In this document: positions 25,710 through 38,020 of the stretch, one piece after another
Layout of the letters: every line of letters begins with the position of its first letter
Position numbering within the stretch: position 1 is the first letter of the stretch
Source: Sclerodactyla briareus
Taxonomy: Eukaryota; Echinodermata; Holothuroidea; Dendrochirotida; Sclerodactylidae
Reading direction: 5' to 3'
Assembly (NCBI GenBank): GCA_026419785.1
Contig: JAODTK010005910.1
Span: 1 to 64,000 of the forward strand
Length of the DNA stretch: 64,000 nucleotides
Notes under the pieces: generated by a model
What the model saw: the letters and a program-made list of their open reading frames with translations, nothing else
Databases searched by the model: none
What the model was told of the DNA's origin: nothing
Program-made: the position numbers and the translations under genes

Positions 25710-27480
25710 ACAGTTGTGGTCCCAATTTTCCTGAAGTTCGGGATGCACAGTGTTAATGCATATTAATACACATTGTTTAATATGTTAATACCAGTAATAG
25801 GCCTAACCATACACAATTTGCACCAGACTTGGCCTAGCCCACACAATTCTGGTACTGACTTGGTATGTGATATACTCAGTTAGACTAAAAACCTACACGT
25901 TCACTCTGAAGACTTTAGTATCAAATATAAATTAAGAATCAACCTAAGCAGAAACAAATTAATAATTGTCCCGTAACTTTTGGCCTGGACAGTCTAGCAC
26001 AGTGAGCTTGTGTGATTTCCCTATTGCTCGAGAATCTGGGCTGATCTGATTTGCATGGAATTTGGCTTAAGTCGGCGCTCTATTTGCTTACAGGTGTATT
26101 GGTGGGACGCTGGTGGGGTGTGGGCGTCACTTCGTCCTTGGTCGCAGCAGGCGAGGGATGGGAGACGTATCGCAGGCGGTTGGTTTGAATCAAAGCTCTT
26201 TATAACCTTTGAACGTGTAAAATTTACACTGTCACGTTTTTTCTGGACATTTTCACAACCGTTTGTTTTCCGTAAATTATTTCCGTAAACTAACGGAGGC
26301 AAAATATTCTAATGTACTAGGACTGCTAGAACTGATTCCATCTCCAAAGAAAATCTCTGCCGAGTCGCTGACACAGCGGGATAGTCGCCAAAAAAAGTTT
26401 CGTCAATAGTTCTCTTTAAAGTCATCCTGTCGATTTTGAAATTCCCAGCAACAGATCGAACTGAACCACCACATGCAACTTCATTCTGGCCATCTTCATT
26501 ACATCAAGTGAGGGTAGAAATCCTTTTCGTTTTCTCTTTGGTATGTCTATGCCTGGTCATTTCTGGTGGAACAATTATGGAAAAGCACATCCTGAGGAAT
26601 ACATTTCATCATGTAGATGTGTCCCCACACAGACTAGGCTGATACTACCCCTGAGTTAATATTAACAGTTATCAGGAGTATTGACCATAATTACTAACAT
26701 ATATTAGATCCTTACAAACACGCCCGAACAGGTTGGTTCATTTCAGTTACTTGCCCTTTCCCTTACTGACACAACTAACGCCACGATCAACTTTCCGCAA
26801 GCACGCGATTTTTCACAAAATGTATCCCATTCTTCAGCCGTCAATATAAGGAATGAAATGATATGTTATGTCGGAAGAGTATGACGGTATCACTTTCGTT
26901 CTTAGGTCCTCAATATTCACTTGCAGGAACTTCGTGAAAAAAATCACTTAACTATAACTGGATATAAAACCAATAACTGGATATTAAACCATATGCTTTG
27001 TAATGGTGTGTATAACGCAGGAAAGCACCACGAGTTTTTACCATGTGAAGCGGTGATACTTCCTAAACCATGCTCTAATAGCTAACTCTCTAACCATCCC
27101 GCTAGCTCGACTAGCCCCACTCCTCTATAGTTGGAGGTTCAATGACATGGACAATATGCATGAATTGAACGTGCGCCCAACCTGTGACAAATACCCAAAC
27201 ACTGAGTACAATTGATTGTAAACAAACAGCCAGTCACAAAAAAAATCACCAGCGTTGTAAACGATGGATTAGAATTTCAGCTGGAGGAAAACACAATTAC
27301 TTTTAATTGTTATAGCACACAACCTGTATATCATGGCCATAAGATCCCGTGTTCTGCTCGGAATGAAGAAAAGCTTGTGAATCGTGTTCGCTCAGTATAT
27401 TCCAGATGTTCATACGTATTTGGACATAGTTAAGGCTGCGGCCGATTCCTTCGTTCTAGCTCGAGCCATAACCTGACCCA
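25710..27480. other. No recognisable gene
   Basis: Short open frames only. No domain, splice-supported exon or repeat family was recognised. Confidence 0.45.
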
Positions 27481-27489
27481 GCCGAACGC

Positions 27490-28205
27490 TTGAGGCCAGT
27501 GGTGCGCTCACAGGACAGGATCACTGCATCGACAAAGCGTGACCTCCCTGCACCATAAAAATCCCGTGCTTCAAGAGGCCTATCGCTAAGTGTCGAGCTC
27601 CACGTGGAGAGGGGCTGAGAGGGACGCAGCAGCAGGCTGAAAATAAATATACATACATACCAATACATTGGCCACCAATGGGGCAAGCGGGACGTTTGGC
27701 GGCACAGTCTTTATGAGAGACGGTCGCCCGGCAGCATACTGCTAATGTTTCGAAGTTAACGCGCGGACCGAGAGGAGGTCGGGGCATGATCACACACGGG
27801 GCGAAGGTAGCCGTTCATCCGACAGCACTCCAAAGCAGCCAGCTTGCAAAGAGTCAATAAGGCACACGCACATCGATTGCGCTAAGGGGTACCGTAAAGT
27901 ACTGTTCGCTAAGGGAAACTGGCAGCACGTGGTGCTCGCAGGTGGGTGGAAACCTTCAGTGGCAGCGGGGCGTGGCGGTTCAGCTCTTTATAAGTGACGT
28001 TCGCGGAAGCATACCGCTAAGTTTCGATGTTCATGCGCGACAGAGAGGAGGTCGGGGCAGCATCTCGCGTACGCGTCCTAAAGTTGCCGTCGGGCGAAAA
28101 CGGCACCTCTCCAAAGCAGCAAGCTACACAGAACAGGCATACAATACATACATACATTACATACCTACATACATACATACATACATACATACATTTCATG
28201 TTTAC
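27490..28205 (+). mobile_element. CATA-embedded repeat element, two partial copies
   Basis: Two related GC-rich cores (27,490-27,830 and 27,830-28,136) each contain 'cgctaag' words, a gaggaggtcggggca block, and a block like 'cggcagcat...gctaa.tttcga'. The first is interrupted by a short CATA stretch (27,648-27,666) and the second runs into (CATA)n at 28,145-28,194. The core word 'gtttcgatgttcat' (28,021-28,034) recurs exactly at 57,241-57,254, again between CATA runs, and in inverted form near 60,950. No long ORF is conserved, so this looks like a non-autonomous element that lives in or creates CATA microsatellite. Confidence 0.65.
28145..28194. repeat. (CATA)n microsatellite
   Basis: Tetranucleotide run, nearly perfect at its right end, directly abutting the element core. 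Confidence 0.95.
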
Positions 28206-28340
28206 ATTACTGTATAATAGTTTGACTGCATTCAAATAAATGATGAAAACATGCGGGAGAACAGACAATGCATAATGATGATTACAAATGAAAGAGAGGT
28301 CATCGAGGGAAATTGTGAGGTCAACAGGACATACTTAAAC

Positions 28341-28440
28341 CGGTACAATAATACATAATACATAACCTACTACATAATACATACATACATATAAACATAC
28401 ACATACATACATACATACCTACATAAACATACATACATAG
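28341..28440. repeat. Imperfect (CATA)n microsatellite
   Basis: CATA units with interruptions (acataatacata, acctacataaacata). It may be the far side of the preceding element cluster. Confidence 0.9.
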
Positions 28441-28791
28441 TTATCTAGTATTGCAGTACATCACAGTTTCATTGTAGTTGTCGTTCGTCGTACAGAACAT
28501 TTTAAATGTTCCCTTCGACTTGAGGCTGGTTTGACTCCAATAGCTCTATATCCTCTGCCGTCGTACATAAAACAAAGATGATAGGGGACATATTGTAATT
28601 TGGAGACCACGGACATCATGGATGGAAGGCACCTAACTGCATCCACCCCACCGCTCCCAATCTTCCGGCATCCGGCCTCCTCCGGGCACGCACCAACCCT
28701 GGCCCAAACCGTGGTCCGGCCCCAATCACCGGATCCTGTTCACACAGGGTCGAGTGGGTGAGCAGAATCGTATGCCGGGAGGAGCGCAAAT

Positions 28792-28956
28792 ATGCCAAAG
28801 AAAGCGCAGTCGCGGTTGCGGAATCAGGCGGCTAATCTTCACAATTACCGCTTTCTCGAAAACCCTGGCATGACTACCGATTCTGACCAAGGTCCAGGTA
28901 AGCAACCAACAGTGAATAAGTTCCACAATGACGAGCCATTGTCAGTGGAAAGATGA
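28792..28956 (+). CDS. Possible first exon, basic N-terminus
   Basis: An ATG-initiated frame of 54 codons begins MPKKAQSRLRNQAANLHNYR in a locally GC-rich stretch (28.6-28.9 kb). After 'DSDQGPG' a good 5' splice donor occurs ('ccag|gtaagc', about 28,898-28,903). An upstream GC-rich region could be a promoter or 5' UTR. The start resembles the basic N-termini of some transposon proteins as well as host proteins. No family is recognised and no partner exon was found. Chance is a real alternative. Confidence 0.25.
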   Translation: MPKKAQSRLRNQAANLHNYRFLENPGMTTDSDQGPGKQPTVNKFHNDEPLSVER

Positions 28957-28959
28957 TTT

Positions 28960-30500
28960 GTCTGTCAACACATCACGCTCTAGTTTTGCAACCCAGGAAA
29001 AAGGGTGTTTCCACATGTGATTTTAACCTGTAGCTTAGTAATTGGTTGTCTTGTCAGGATTTATAATCAAGATTTCTAGCCGCAAGAGGAGAGATGTTTC
29101 GTGGGGAGGTATGTGAGTGCTTGTAGGGCTAAAAATCGGTTTCTTACTCAGTTTAATTGATCTAACACCATATACCATGTTGTGCCCGCAGCTTCTAAGG
29201 GCAGTTTACGATTGCGTTGTTACAGCTATAGGTCAGTGAGAGAAAGATTAGGGGGAAATAGAGGAAGCTATGTTAGCTTTAACAGTTTCTCATACTTCAT
29301 TTCTGGCATAGTCGGGGAATCCCCACATGGCAAGGCATTAGACATTTACTGCCACTTCACATTACTACAAGCCAGAGAAACTCCGAGGAATGCCGCAGGA
29401 GACTATTTCAGGTGACTTCTCATTCCGGTAAACCAAATTAGTGAAATTATAGTCGACGTTCTTTATTAAGGAACGTTGTGCAACAAGCCTAAGCTTCTAT
29501 AGGCCCATTGACTTCGTTAGAGTGACCTGACTTAGGCTTATACAGCGATAACCCTGTTGGTTTCTGAGCTGCAATGCGCAAATTACACACATTTGAGCAC
29601 CAAAAGGGGGAAATATTTTAATATGTTCTGTTTGCGGAGTTTCTGGTCATTTGCAGGCGATTTAATTTCAAATATGGACAACATTTACCAGTGGGTAGGG
29701 GTTAATGAGGAAGGTGTCGGAGATAGGTCAGACAGACTAGTTTTGTTATAACTGGAGTTGATAAATTCCACCATGTTCTATCAGATTCTCCATGAAAGAA
29801 GACAGTTGGTTTGCTCCTTCAACCTCGTCAACGGAAAATATGTTTAGCTGATCAGGCAACAATACGACATTACCCGATGGGTAAATTAGATACCTCTAAA
29901 ATAGCGTCGCAAAGCTGTTCGGCACGAATAGGGCATAACTCATTCAAATGGTTGCACAACGCTTCCAACGAATCGGTGTTGTCTGCTATCTTTTTCTTTT
30001 CCTTCATTGTTCCAGCCACGTCTTTCTACATATTGGTTGTTTCAACGAGTACTTCTCCAAAAAGACGTCTCGCTCCAACCTTTCCAATGAACCATCGCAT
30101 TTCTCCAATGCTCCATCGAATCCACAAATCTGGTTGGGAGTAATAAAACACGCAATTATATTATGTGAGCAACGTAGAGTTGTATTCTTCTCGGAAAACG
30201 GAAAGGATTTTGGCCCAGATAAATATCGACCGGAACAGCCATTGACGAAGGTGCCGCCTTTGTATAGGGTGTGAAACATGTTCAATCAGCAGGAATGTTG
30301 TATTTTAAAATATTCTGAAGTTTGTTGTCAAAACGATACTTGTATATTGTTAGCTTCGTTTTGTTCTTTCAGTTGAACTAATTCGCGGGGCATTCTCATA
30401 TATGAGTGGTGAAATGTATTACCTCATGAGTTAGGAATGCTGAGATTTGGATACTTTATTCTGGGTGGTACACTGTCTAATTAGTACAATACAGAATTAT
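28960..30500. other. Unassigned; weak minus-strand coding look
   Basis: On the minus strand at 30,004-30,285 and continuing in another frame to about 29,880, the translation has protein-like composition (LERLERDVFLEKY, then NTDSLEALCNHLNELCP and AEQLCDAILEVSNL). No domain is recognised. It may be a decayed exon or mobile-element remnant. Confidence 0.25.
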
Positions 30501-30656
30501 AGTAATATCTTACCCAGGTTCAGGGCTTTTTGGCTCCGCTGCTATAGACAGTAAGTGTTCCAATTCTGCGATAATGATAAATATAATACAATAATGAACT
30601 AGTAAAAGCAGGAGACAGAAGACGAAGGAAGGGAAGAGGAGGCGGGAGGTGTGAGG

Positions 30657-30691
30657 AGGAGGAGAAGAAGAAGAAGAAGAAGAAGAAGAAA
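30657..30691. repeat. (AAG)n microsatellite in purine-rich tract
   Basis: A run of 'aag/aga' units follows a longer purine-rich stretch beginning near 30,610. Confidence 0.9.
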
Positions 30692-31215
30692 CGCATACAC
30701 ACGACGCTCCCAATCGACTCAAAGATTATACAAACCCACTCTTCGGGTAACCGCGAAGCTGCGCAAAATACGGTTATGAGTCGGAACTAGCTACACCGCT
30801 AGCCTACACCAGCCTGGTCGGCCATACCATAGAGGACAGCAGGAGAGGCGTGTGCACGCTGTATCGCCCAGTAACCAAGAGGCACGAAGGAGGTGGAAAG
30901 GGAAACGTATGGAGACCTCGTCTTAGCCACACAATAAAAAAAAAACCGAAACGATAGCCACTCTCTAAGACCTCATTCGTCTATCAGCTTCTCAGGAACA
31001 ATCTGCTGGATCTAGCGGATATCTAACAAATGCCGCACAAGCGATGAACCTGACTGCTTAGGGAATGATGCGCAATTACCTGATGTCGAATCCTGTTCAA
31101 GATAATAGAGAATAATTTGCCAGGCACACATAAAGGAATGCGAACGCTGTAGTTTTGGCCGTTCGAACACCAACGTCCCTTCCAGATACGATGATAGGCC
31201 CCTATACCCAGTCAG

Positions 31216-31795
31216 TCAGTCAGTTCCGAACAAACAGCAGACAGAAACCATGCGAGATGTGAGCACCACTGACCACCAGTAAAAAAACATCTTTGTTCTG
31301 GGGCACACATCCTGGTGCCTTTCGGCCCCTGTGTCTAATGCATCGCTAGTCTCCTCGATAGAAGGTATGTCTCGATGTGCAAGTAGTTCAATGTTAAAGA
31401 CGCCGGTACCATCTGAAGTCCCAAGCCTGGAAAGTCGGCCTTGGTACATAACTTCAACTTCTCAGATAATCAGGTTCACCCAAGCGGATTTTCCGGACAG
31501 GTTCTTGCCATCTGTGCCTGTGACAAACTGGGCATCACATAAAAAAAGCCTCCAGTTTACAACTAGCTGGGACTATGGGCTTAGGTACCAACTTCCCTTC
31601 CCACCGATTGCCGAGGCATTGGGCATCCTCTCATTAGTCCTGGTACTGCAACATAGAGCCAAGCGTAACACCACGTCTTGTCTGACGGCTCCTTTCGATG
31701 CAGAAAAAATACGAACGAATGTGTGGTCTTCCTTGGCGCTGCCAGAAGACTTTCATCAGTATTGCTCTACGTGGACATCATACCAGAGATGGTGA
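31216..31795. other. Unrecognised open region on both strands
   Basis: The longest uninterrupted plus frame of the window (154 codons, 31,331-31,795) overlaps an open minus frame (31,216-31,449) reading GRLSRLGTSDGTGVFNIELL. Neither matches a family I know. Dual openness without recognisable motifs argues against calling a gene, though the minus frame looks slightly more protein-like. Confidence 0.2.
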
Positions 31796-31970
31796 CAAGT
31801 CAATTGTTGCAAGTCCAAGTCAAGTCTCAAGTCAGAGAGCTGCAAGCAAGCAATCCACAAGTATTCGCCTCAGCGCTCCAAGTAAAGTCAAGTCACAAGT
31901 CAACAGTAGCAAGTCCAAGTCACGTTCAATTAGATTGAATGCAAGTAAGTCACAAGTCAGGTCCAGTCCT
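31796..31970 (+). repeat. CAAGTC-iterated block
   Basis: Dense, irregular iteration of 'caagtc', 'aagtcacaagtc' and 'gcaagtccaagtca'. The same wording, including 'gctgcaag' and 'gcaagtccaagtca', recurs at 36,166-36,320. Confidence 0.8.
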
Positions 31971-33045
31971 ATTACATGTATCAAATTTGGTCTTGGCAGG
32001 ATCCCACTGCATGGACCGATGGAGTAGGAACGCATACCTTTGTCCTCCGTCATATTACACTCGGAAGCCACAAAGAATAATGATGAGGAACCTGTTACAT
32101 GGAGGACGAAACTGAATAGGTGAATGGGGCGACTGAATCATGAAACGGACAAAACATCCCTTCAAAGCCTTCGTGGGGTCAGTCGTGCCACCTGACCACT
32201 TTGTGTGTAGGACCACTAGCTCAGGATGTCAGGGAGTCATAGAAATCAGTACCATCAGGCAAGGATTATCCCATCTTGCAGAACCATCACAGGATCAACC
32301 ACCAAATCCACGAATAGTGCATAATCCCTCTAATCTGATGTCCATCAACAATCACACATAATGAAAACTGCACAGGTACCACCTGTCCTCATTCCACTTC
32401 TTGAGTGCATACTGTGAGGAAAGCACACCATAGCAACACCCTTCAATTAGTCATAAGATACAACACACAATGGTACAAACAGGTATACAACAAACAAAGA
32501 TTCAGTCAACAATACTTAATGTAATGATCAAGAGACAACTTTGAGGAATGATGTGATCGCCAAATATACCACAAGTCTGGGGGTACACAGTTAGCAGAAT
32601 GTAAAAGGGCCTTACAACAAGACATTGAAAATTAAAAGAGAGCTGAGTTCAAAAGCTGATAGGCTATACTGTGTAAAGGGTATGACATGGGATTAAACTG
32701 TATAAAGAGAACTCTGAAAAAAAAAAAAAAAAAAAACAGAGGTCAGGCTTAATGAACCGTGACTGGCAACAGGTGTGGCGTCATGAAGTATACTACTCGT
32801 AATGGCATTGTGGGCATGTCACGTTCAAGTGATGAGGTAGCCTTCACCGCAAAATGTCTTGTCTGTCACTATATACAGAGATCTAGCAAAGAGGAAAATG
32901 AAAAATCAGGATGGTGCACCATCAAATGAGCTCTTGCTTGAAAGTGATTCTATACATCAGCAAAATACCAAAAATATCTAGTGTTCTGAAAAAATGGCGA
33001 AGAGGACGGATGGAATTATTATGGCCTTGCAGGAAATGATGTAAA
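31970..33045. other. No recognisable gene
   Basis: Contains an A-run at ~32,718-32,735. No motif was recognised in its short open frames. Confidence 0.45.
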
Positions 33046-33057
33046 GGGCGGCGATCA

Positions 33058-33135
33058 TGGGGGGGGGGGGGGCGGCGCCCCCAATATTGGGTGGGGGGAC
33101 GCAATGCCATTTGTCCCCCCCCCCTCCCCCAATAT
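33058..33135. repeat. Paired G-run/C-run block with 'ccccaatatt'
   Basis: A G-run (33,059-33,072), 'gcccccaatatt', then a C-rich run ending 'cccccaatattt'. Such G/C-run blocks are common at ends of non-autonomous DNA transposons in marine invertebrates; here no ends can be fixed. Confidence 0.5.
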
Positions 33136-34240
33136 TTGAGCTCGATTACTATTTCACTGACACTGTTTCCGACATCTTCAACAGCAACTGTGTTAAAAAA
33201 TGCATAAGACTAAATGATCACGTTGAGTGATGCGGTTGCTTAATATCGAATTTGGCGCACTACGCGCGCGCGGTATCATATGTACGGCCAGTACTGGTTA
33301 GTGTCAGGCATATTGATGTGCCTGTGCAGACATATGATGGTCCTCAAACAGAAAACTGCCTGAAGTTACTCCGGGTGTTCTTAATTATCAATCAAAGAAG
33401 GGTTCTCCTTCAATATATCGTTTGTATAAGAGTGGCGGGATTTGTGATCAAAATTTTATTCTTGGGTGCGACCAATCGTGAAAGTGGGGCCGGTCACATA
33501 ATATCATAAAAGTGCCACGGTGGGGCATCGAACATGCGGGCCAGGGCACGCCACAAAAATTGCGTTGTCATAAAGAAATGAATTAAAATTCAAGTGGAGA
33601 AAAGGTTAAGTCCAAAATATGCAGGAATTTCGATGGAATCAATGCCCCAAGGTGTCAAAAAAGGGACCAAATCGCCTCGATACACTACAAAGTGAAACAT
33701 TTTGTGTTTCCCGCGTACTAGTGGTGGAATTTGTCCCGTGATTTCCGTCATCTCCGCACACTCTATTGAAAATTAATTTCCGCCTCATTGGCCCCCTAAC
33801 TTAACAGATTTGGAGGTGGAATCATACAAACAACATTCTCATTCGACCTTGAAAATACAATCAACCTCTCTTTTTTCCTTTTTATTTTTATACAGAAAAA
33901 ATTTAGCCCCGTCCGTTTCCTCCTCCTTCGACCACGGCCGATTTGGAACTGCAGTAATTAGGCTATCAGACTGCTTGGATTTGCAACGTATGTTTTCTCA
34001 AGATACTGCTATCGGAAGTTCCCTGCTCTTTCGCGCATGACGTCATATATGGTTAGGAGAGTAGGACCTAAAGCAAAATGTACCAACTTTTGGGTAAGAC
34101 CCTGTTGTCTAGTCGGGCAGCGATAAGCCGAGGTCTGACCAAAATGTTGAAATTTTCCACGATTACAGAATTTGGATCACAAAAGACCCGATTTCGTACA
34201 TGCAGCCTGAAAACACAGGAACAGGGCCAAATTATGGCCA
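33136..34240. other. No recognisable gene
   Basis: A short GC alternation 'cgcgcgcgcgg' lies at ~33,262. No coding motif was found in the short open frames. Confidence 0.45.
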
Positions 34241-34242
34241 TC

Positions 34243-34660
34243 TGGGGGGTGCGCAAAAATCCTTTTGCGCTCCGCGCCAACCGTGGTGGCGCTCCGACTT
34301 AGATAGTGTTCTCGCCCCCCCCCGAAAAATGTCTGTGTCCCAGTATGAAAAGATGGTGACGCCTTGTTATTTGCAAATTATGGGGGCGACCAGCTCTTGT
34401 CATGACCTGGACTGTACCCTCACTTGCATGGTGTTCAGAATGCACAGCACCCAACGAAACACCTTGGAAATGATTCCGAAGGCGAGGAAGTTTTGGAGAA
34501 CCTTTCGTGAAGTAACATTTTTTCAGTCAAGTCAGGAATGCTGCCTACTGTCCCATATGGCACGGAAACACGTGAACATTTTCGTGTTCGCTACGCAGCA
34601 ACCGGGTTGGCGCTCCGCTAGATAGTAGTAAATCTTGTCCGTCCGCCCCCCCCCCCCAAT
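34243..34660 (+). repeat. Two-copy direct repeat ending in C-runs
   Basis: The block 'cgctccgcgc.aaccg.g.tggcgctccg..tagatagt' followed by a C-run occurs at ~34,265-34,324 and again, more degraded ('cgctacgcagcaaccgggttggcgctccgctagatagt'), at ~34,590-34,656. The spacing of about 335 bp suggests a short tandem or an element with repeated ends. Confidence 0.6.
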
Positions 34661-35760
34661 CGCCGACACAATCGACGCCTTGAAGATTATCCCACGTAAG
34701 ACTTGGGGATAGAGTGATAGATGTTGAGACCAAATACAGAGCTGGGAAGCGGAAAGTGATAAATGTGCACTGTTTAGACAAGGAATTATGACTTCCTCTG
34801 TTTACTATACTAAACAATGGGTAATACACTTCGTCCTGAGAATAAAGTGGAAGAGGGATCCCCAGAAGTGGCAGGAGGCTATTATATGAGACCATACACA
34901 TACCAGGAAAAACTCAGGGCATCACTAGCTGGCCCTGGCAGCCCTGTTGTGTATCATTAATCCCCATAAAGCTCCAAACTAGTCACCGAATCACAAATCT
35001 GGAAGAGCCTATTGGTTGTGTCCAGTATGATGCAACATGTAAAAAAAAATTGTGTCAGGATTGAGTCTCAAAATACATTGGTTGAAGAAGCCACTTGGGT
35101 GAGTTGTGCACGTCCACTGCTCCCTGACACTCCCTGCCCATCCGGAAAACCATTGACATCCAAGGTGATAGCAACCTGGACCATCACCACCATAATGCAG
35201 CTGTGTGGATCGAAGATTCAAAGTAACCTAATTTGCCTGGGGAACGGAGCTAATATCAGCTGTGTTACTCAAAGGCACACCATATACCACATGTCATACT
35301 GAAGGTACCTGTACCAATTCCAACTTTAATAGTACTAATTGGTAAAATTGGGGAGAAGGAGAGGCCCAGGTTTCACACAATGTTGAGTTTGTCACTCATA
35401 AAAGCTGATATGAGCAAAACATGACAAAACAGAGCGTAATAGTAATTGCTCCGTCCAGCTTGTCACAGCTGATGGATGGCTTGAGATGCATTGCCAAACG
35501 TGATGGGAACCCTGCCCCAGGATGTTCACTTCTCATGTAGAGACTGTTACACTTGAGGAATATGAGGTTGCTCAGCATCTGCTTGAAAGCATGTCATTCC
35601 CTTTTACAGATGAGTACTATACTCGCCTCGAACACTACCAAAAAACAAATTTGTGAATCCCTGAAAATAAAAAAGTGGAGGGCCCCAACGTTACGGGAAA
35701 TAAACATACGTACGTGCATGTGCAGGCTCTCGATATATCGAACGAGCCAGCCACACAACT
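34661..35760. other. No recognisable gene
   Basis: Several open frames on both strands (for example 34,545-34,901 minus and 35,012-35,302 plus) show no recognised domain. Confidence 0.4.
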
Positions 35761-35770
35761 ACTATGACGC

Positions 35771-35909
35771 ACACAGTGTACAGTCGAAACCGCATTATGC
35801 AAGCAACGGAAGAACCATCCCGGTACGTGAGGTATGGTCCGATATCAACGACCAATCGGGTATCAGCCGCAGTGTCATATCGGACACAATCTGCGTTTGG
35901 TACACTGTG
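35771..35909. repeat. Nested imperfect inverted repeat (~139 bp)
   Basis: The outer arms are 'acacagtgtac' (35,771-35,781) and 'gtacactgtg' (35,900-35,909). The inner arms are 'tccgatatcaac' (35,838-35,849) and 'tgtcatatcgga' (~35,873-35,884). The nested symmetry would let the strand fold into a hairpin, as in a small MITE remnant or a structured RNA. Confidence 0.55.
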
Positions 35910-36165
35910 CTGCTGCATGCGTTATAATATCAATCGGCGGTTAGACTGTTCCGGTGCAAAGGAACTGGATACCAAATATCGCGGTACCGATTTTGGTGTG
36001 CTGGAGGGCATATCGTTTACTTGTAACGGTACGTCGATTCTGTAGGGCCGGAAGCCCCAAAGTAGGATTTCTAATTGGCCTAAATTTTAATTTTGTTTAA
36101 TATTGACACGGAGATCTCTATCAAATTAAGCCAAATTGGGTCGGACTTGCGTTGGCGACAAGTCA

Positions 36166-36320
36166 GTTTATCGCCGAGCCAAGTCAAGTCACAAGTTAGA
36201 CGGCTGCAAGTCCAAGTCAGTCTCGAGTCAATGCGAAAATTTTAATTCAAGTCGCAAGTCACGAAAATAGTGACTCGAGTCCGACTCGAGTCCGAGTCAA
36301 TTGATCTCGAGTCAACATCT
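36166..36320 (+). repeat. CAAGTC / ACTCGAGTC-iterated block
   Basis: Shares the 'caagtcaagtcacaagt..' and 'ggctgcaagtccaagtca' wording of 31,796-31,970, then passes into 'gactcgagtccgactcgagtc' units. It is probably part of one dispersed repeat family. Confidence 0.75.
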
Positions 36321-37745
36321 CTGCATCATACTATCCGAATAGGAGAGGTGGTACTGATAAACTACTAATACTATTTGTGCAACTGAATGTGCTTGTATTC
36401 GTCAATATGTCATCATCAGTTTACCAAAGTTATTCGGAGTTAACTTACCGGCATCACTTGTTGGTTTCCTTTAATCAATTCAGTAGATGGTATTTCAATT
36501 CCAAAGAACATCGCATAGCTTTCGTTCAATTTTAGGGTCCGCTTCAAGCATTAGACGTCGCCCCGTCCGCGGGGGGACAAGCCATGATCAATATGCCTGT
36601 ACTTTGTCGTGCAAAATAATATAAAAATATGCATCGATAAATATTCACGGGGAACAGCATTTTATATCCCTAAAAAAAAATAGTTGGTTCATTTGAAGGA
36701 CTGGGCTACTTTCCTAATTGATTACAATTTAATGGAAAAATCGTATAGAATGACCAATATGTCACGCTGTAACAACAGAACAATTACTCTCTATACTATA
36801 TGTCAGGAGTGTCTAATGCAATAATTTGCTCCCATATAGAAGGATGCCAAAATATGAGGCTTGGATATCTGGCATATTCGCAGCGCTTGTATTGCCCAAG
36901 CCCGTATAGGCATCCACACAAGGTATACATGTTAAAAGAATCGGAACATGGGGGAAATCCTAGTCATGTGGTATAAATTGTTTCACGTCACAGTAATGGT
37001 TGGTTGAGGTCAGCTAACCTGAAAATAGAATAATCGTCAAAGAATCGTCGCATAATGGAGCTTGGTTTTGGTAATGTGGAGATTTATTATTCTCACAAGT
37101 AGAAAAAACAATTATACCTGCTGATTTTTAATCCTGGATCAGTTGCTCTAAGTCAGTTTTTCCAGTCCGAAAACTTCGATTGCAATCAAGTCCAGGTCGC
37201 CGTATAGAAGTTTTCTTGTGTTATAGCGTTTGTGAAGGCCGCCTGACAAATTCTCCTGCAAATAAAGTAGCCACATGTATGAATATTAAAAGAGTCATCA
37301 TCCGGGCGTGTGGCAACAAATCGAATAAATATGTTTATTCGAACGGATTTTTTTTTTGTTACTGGCTTTGATATTCTCAGTAATCTTGAAACATATCTGG
37401 GATTCCTAATATATCGAAAGTGGGGTCGTTGCACGAAACGTGCATATCATGAAAAGTTTACCTTCATAGATAAACAACTGATACACTCCTCATTGAAAGG
37501 AATGATATAGAACACCCGAAACTGGATGTTGTACTGAGATCAACCTAATTAGTAGCAGGGGGAGTATGTGGTGTGTTCAGATAACACCTTCATCTTAAAG
37601 TCTACACACATTGGAAAAAATAGACGAGGACTAGGGAGGCAGGAGACGATGATAAGTGGGATTGGTGTGTAAGAGGTAGGAAAACGACTCAGAATACATA
37701 AACAAATGAAGAAAAAACCAATTTATGTGAAAGGAATCAATGAAA
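36321..37745. other. No recognisable gene
   Basis: Unique-looking sequence with short open frames and no motif. A T-run lies at ~37,351-37,359. Confidence 0.45.
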
Positions 37746-37749
37746 GGGA

Positions 37750-38020
37750 AAGTGGGGCCATAAATTGGCTAAGGCACGAGCTTGTAACCCAGAGGTTGTG
37801 GTTGCGAGCCGCCACGTCTACCTTGAGCAAGGTGACTGCATCCCGCTGTTTCTTACACCCAGGTGTACAAAGGGGGACCGTGAGGTGCCAGAGCAAAAAC
37901 CGCGCTGATGTAGCTGCCTGCAATTATACGCTCCGGGATTGTCGGAGTGCGTGAAGATATCCTATGACCGGGGGTAATGTCTGTGGAGCGCTTTTAAACA
38001 CCATATGTTGACAATATAGA
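37750..38020 (+). mobile_element. tRNA-derived SINE, second family
   Basis: An A-box-like 'ttggctaaggcacgag' (~37,765-37,780) and a B-box-like 'ggttgcgagccgcc' (~37,799-37,812) form the tRNA-like head. The body includes 'cttgagcaaggtgactgcat', 'cgctccgggattgtcggag' (a small inverted repeat) and 'tgtggagcgcttttaaacac' near the 3' end. The body is unlike that of the SINE at 14.3 kb, so this is a separate family. No target duplication could be fixed. Confidence 0.7.

Noticed and set aside
28017-28268. Frames with Tyr/His/Val/Cys runs (YVCMYVCMYVC type)
   Set aside because: They are translations of the CATA microsatellite.
31331-31795. Longest open frame of the window (154 codons) as a gene
   Set aside because: No domain, no splice context, and an overlapping open frame on the other strand; length is not remarkable for 64 kb.
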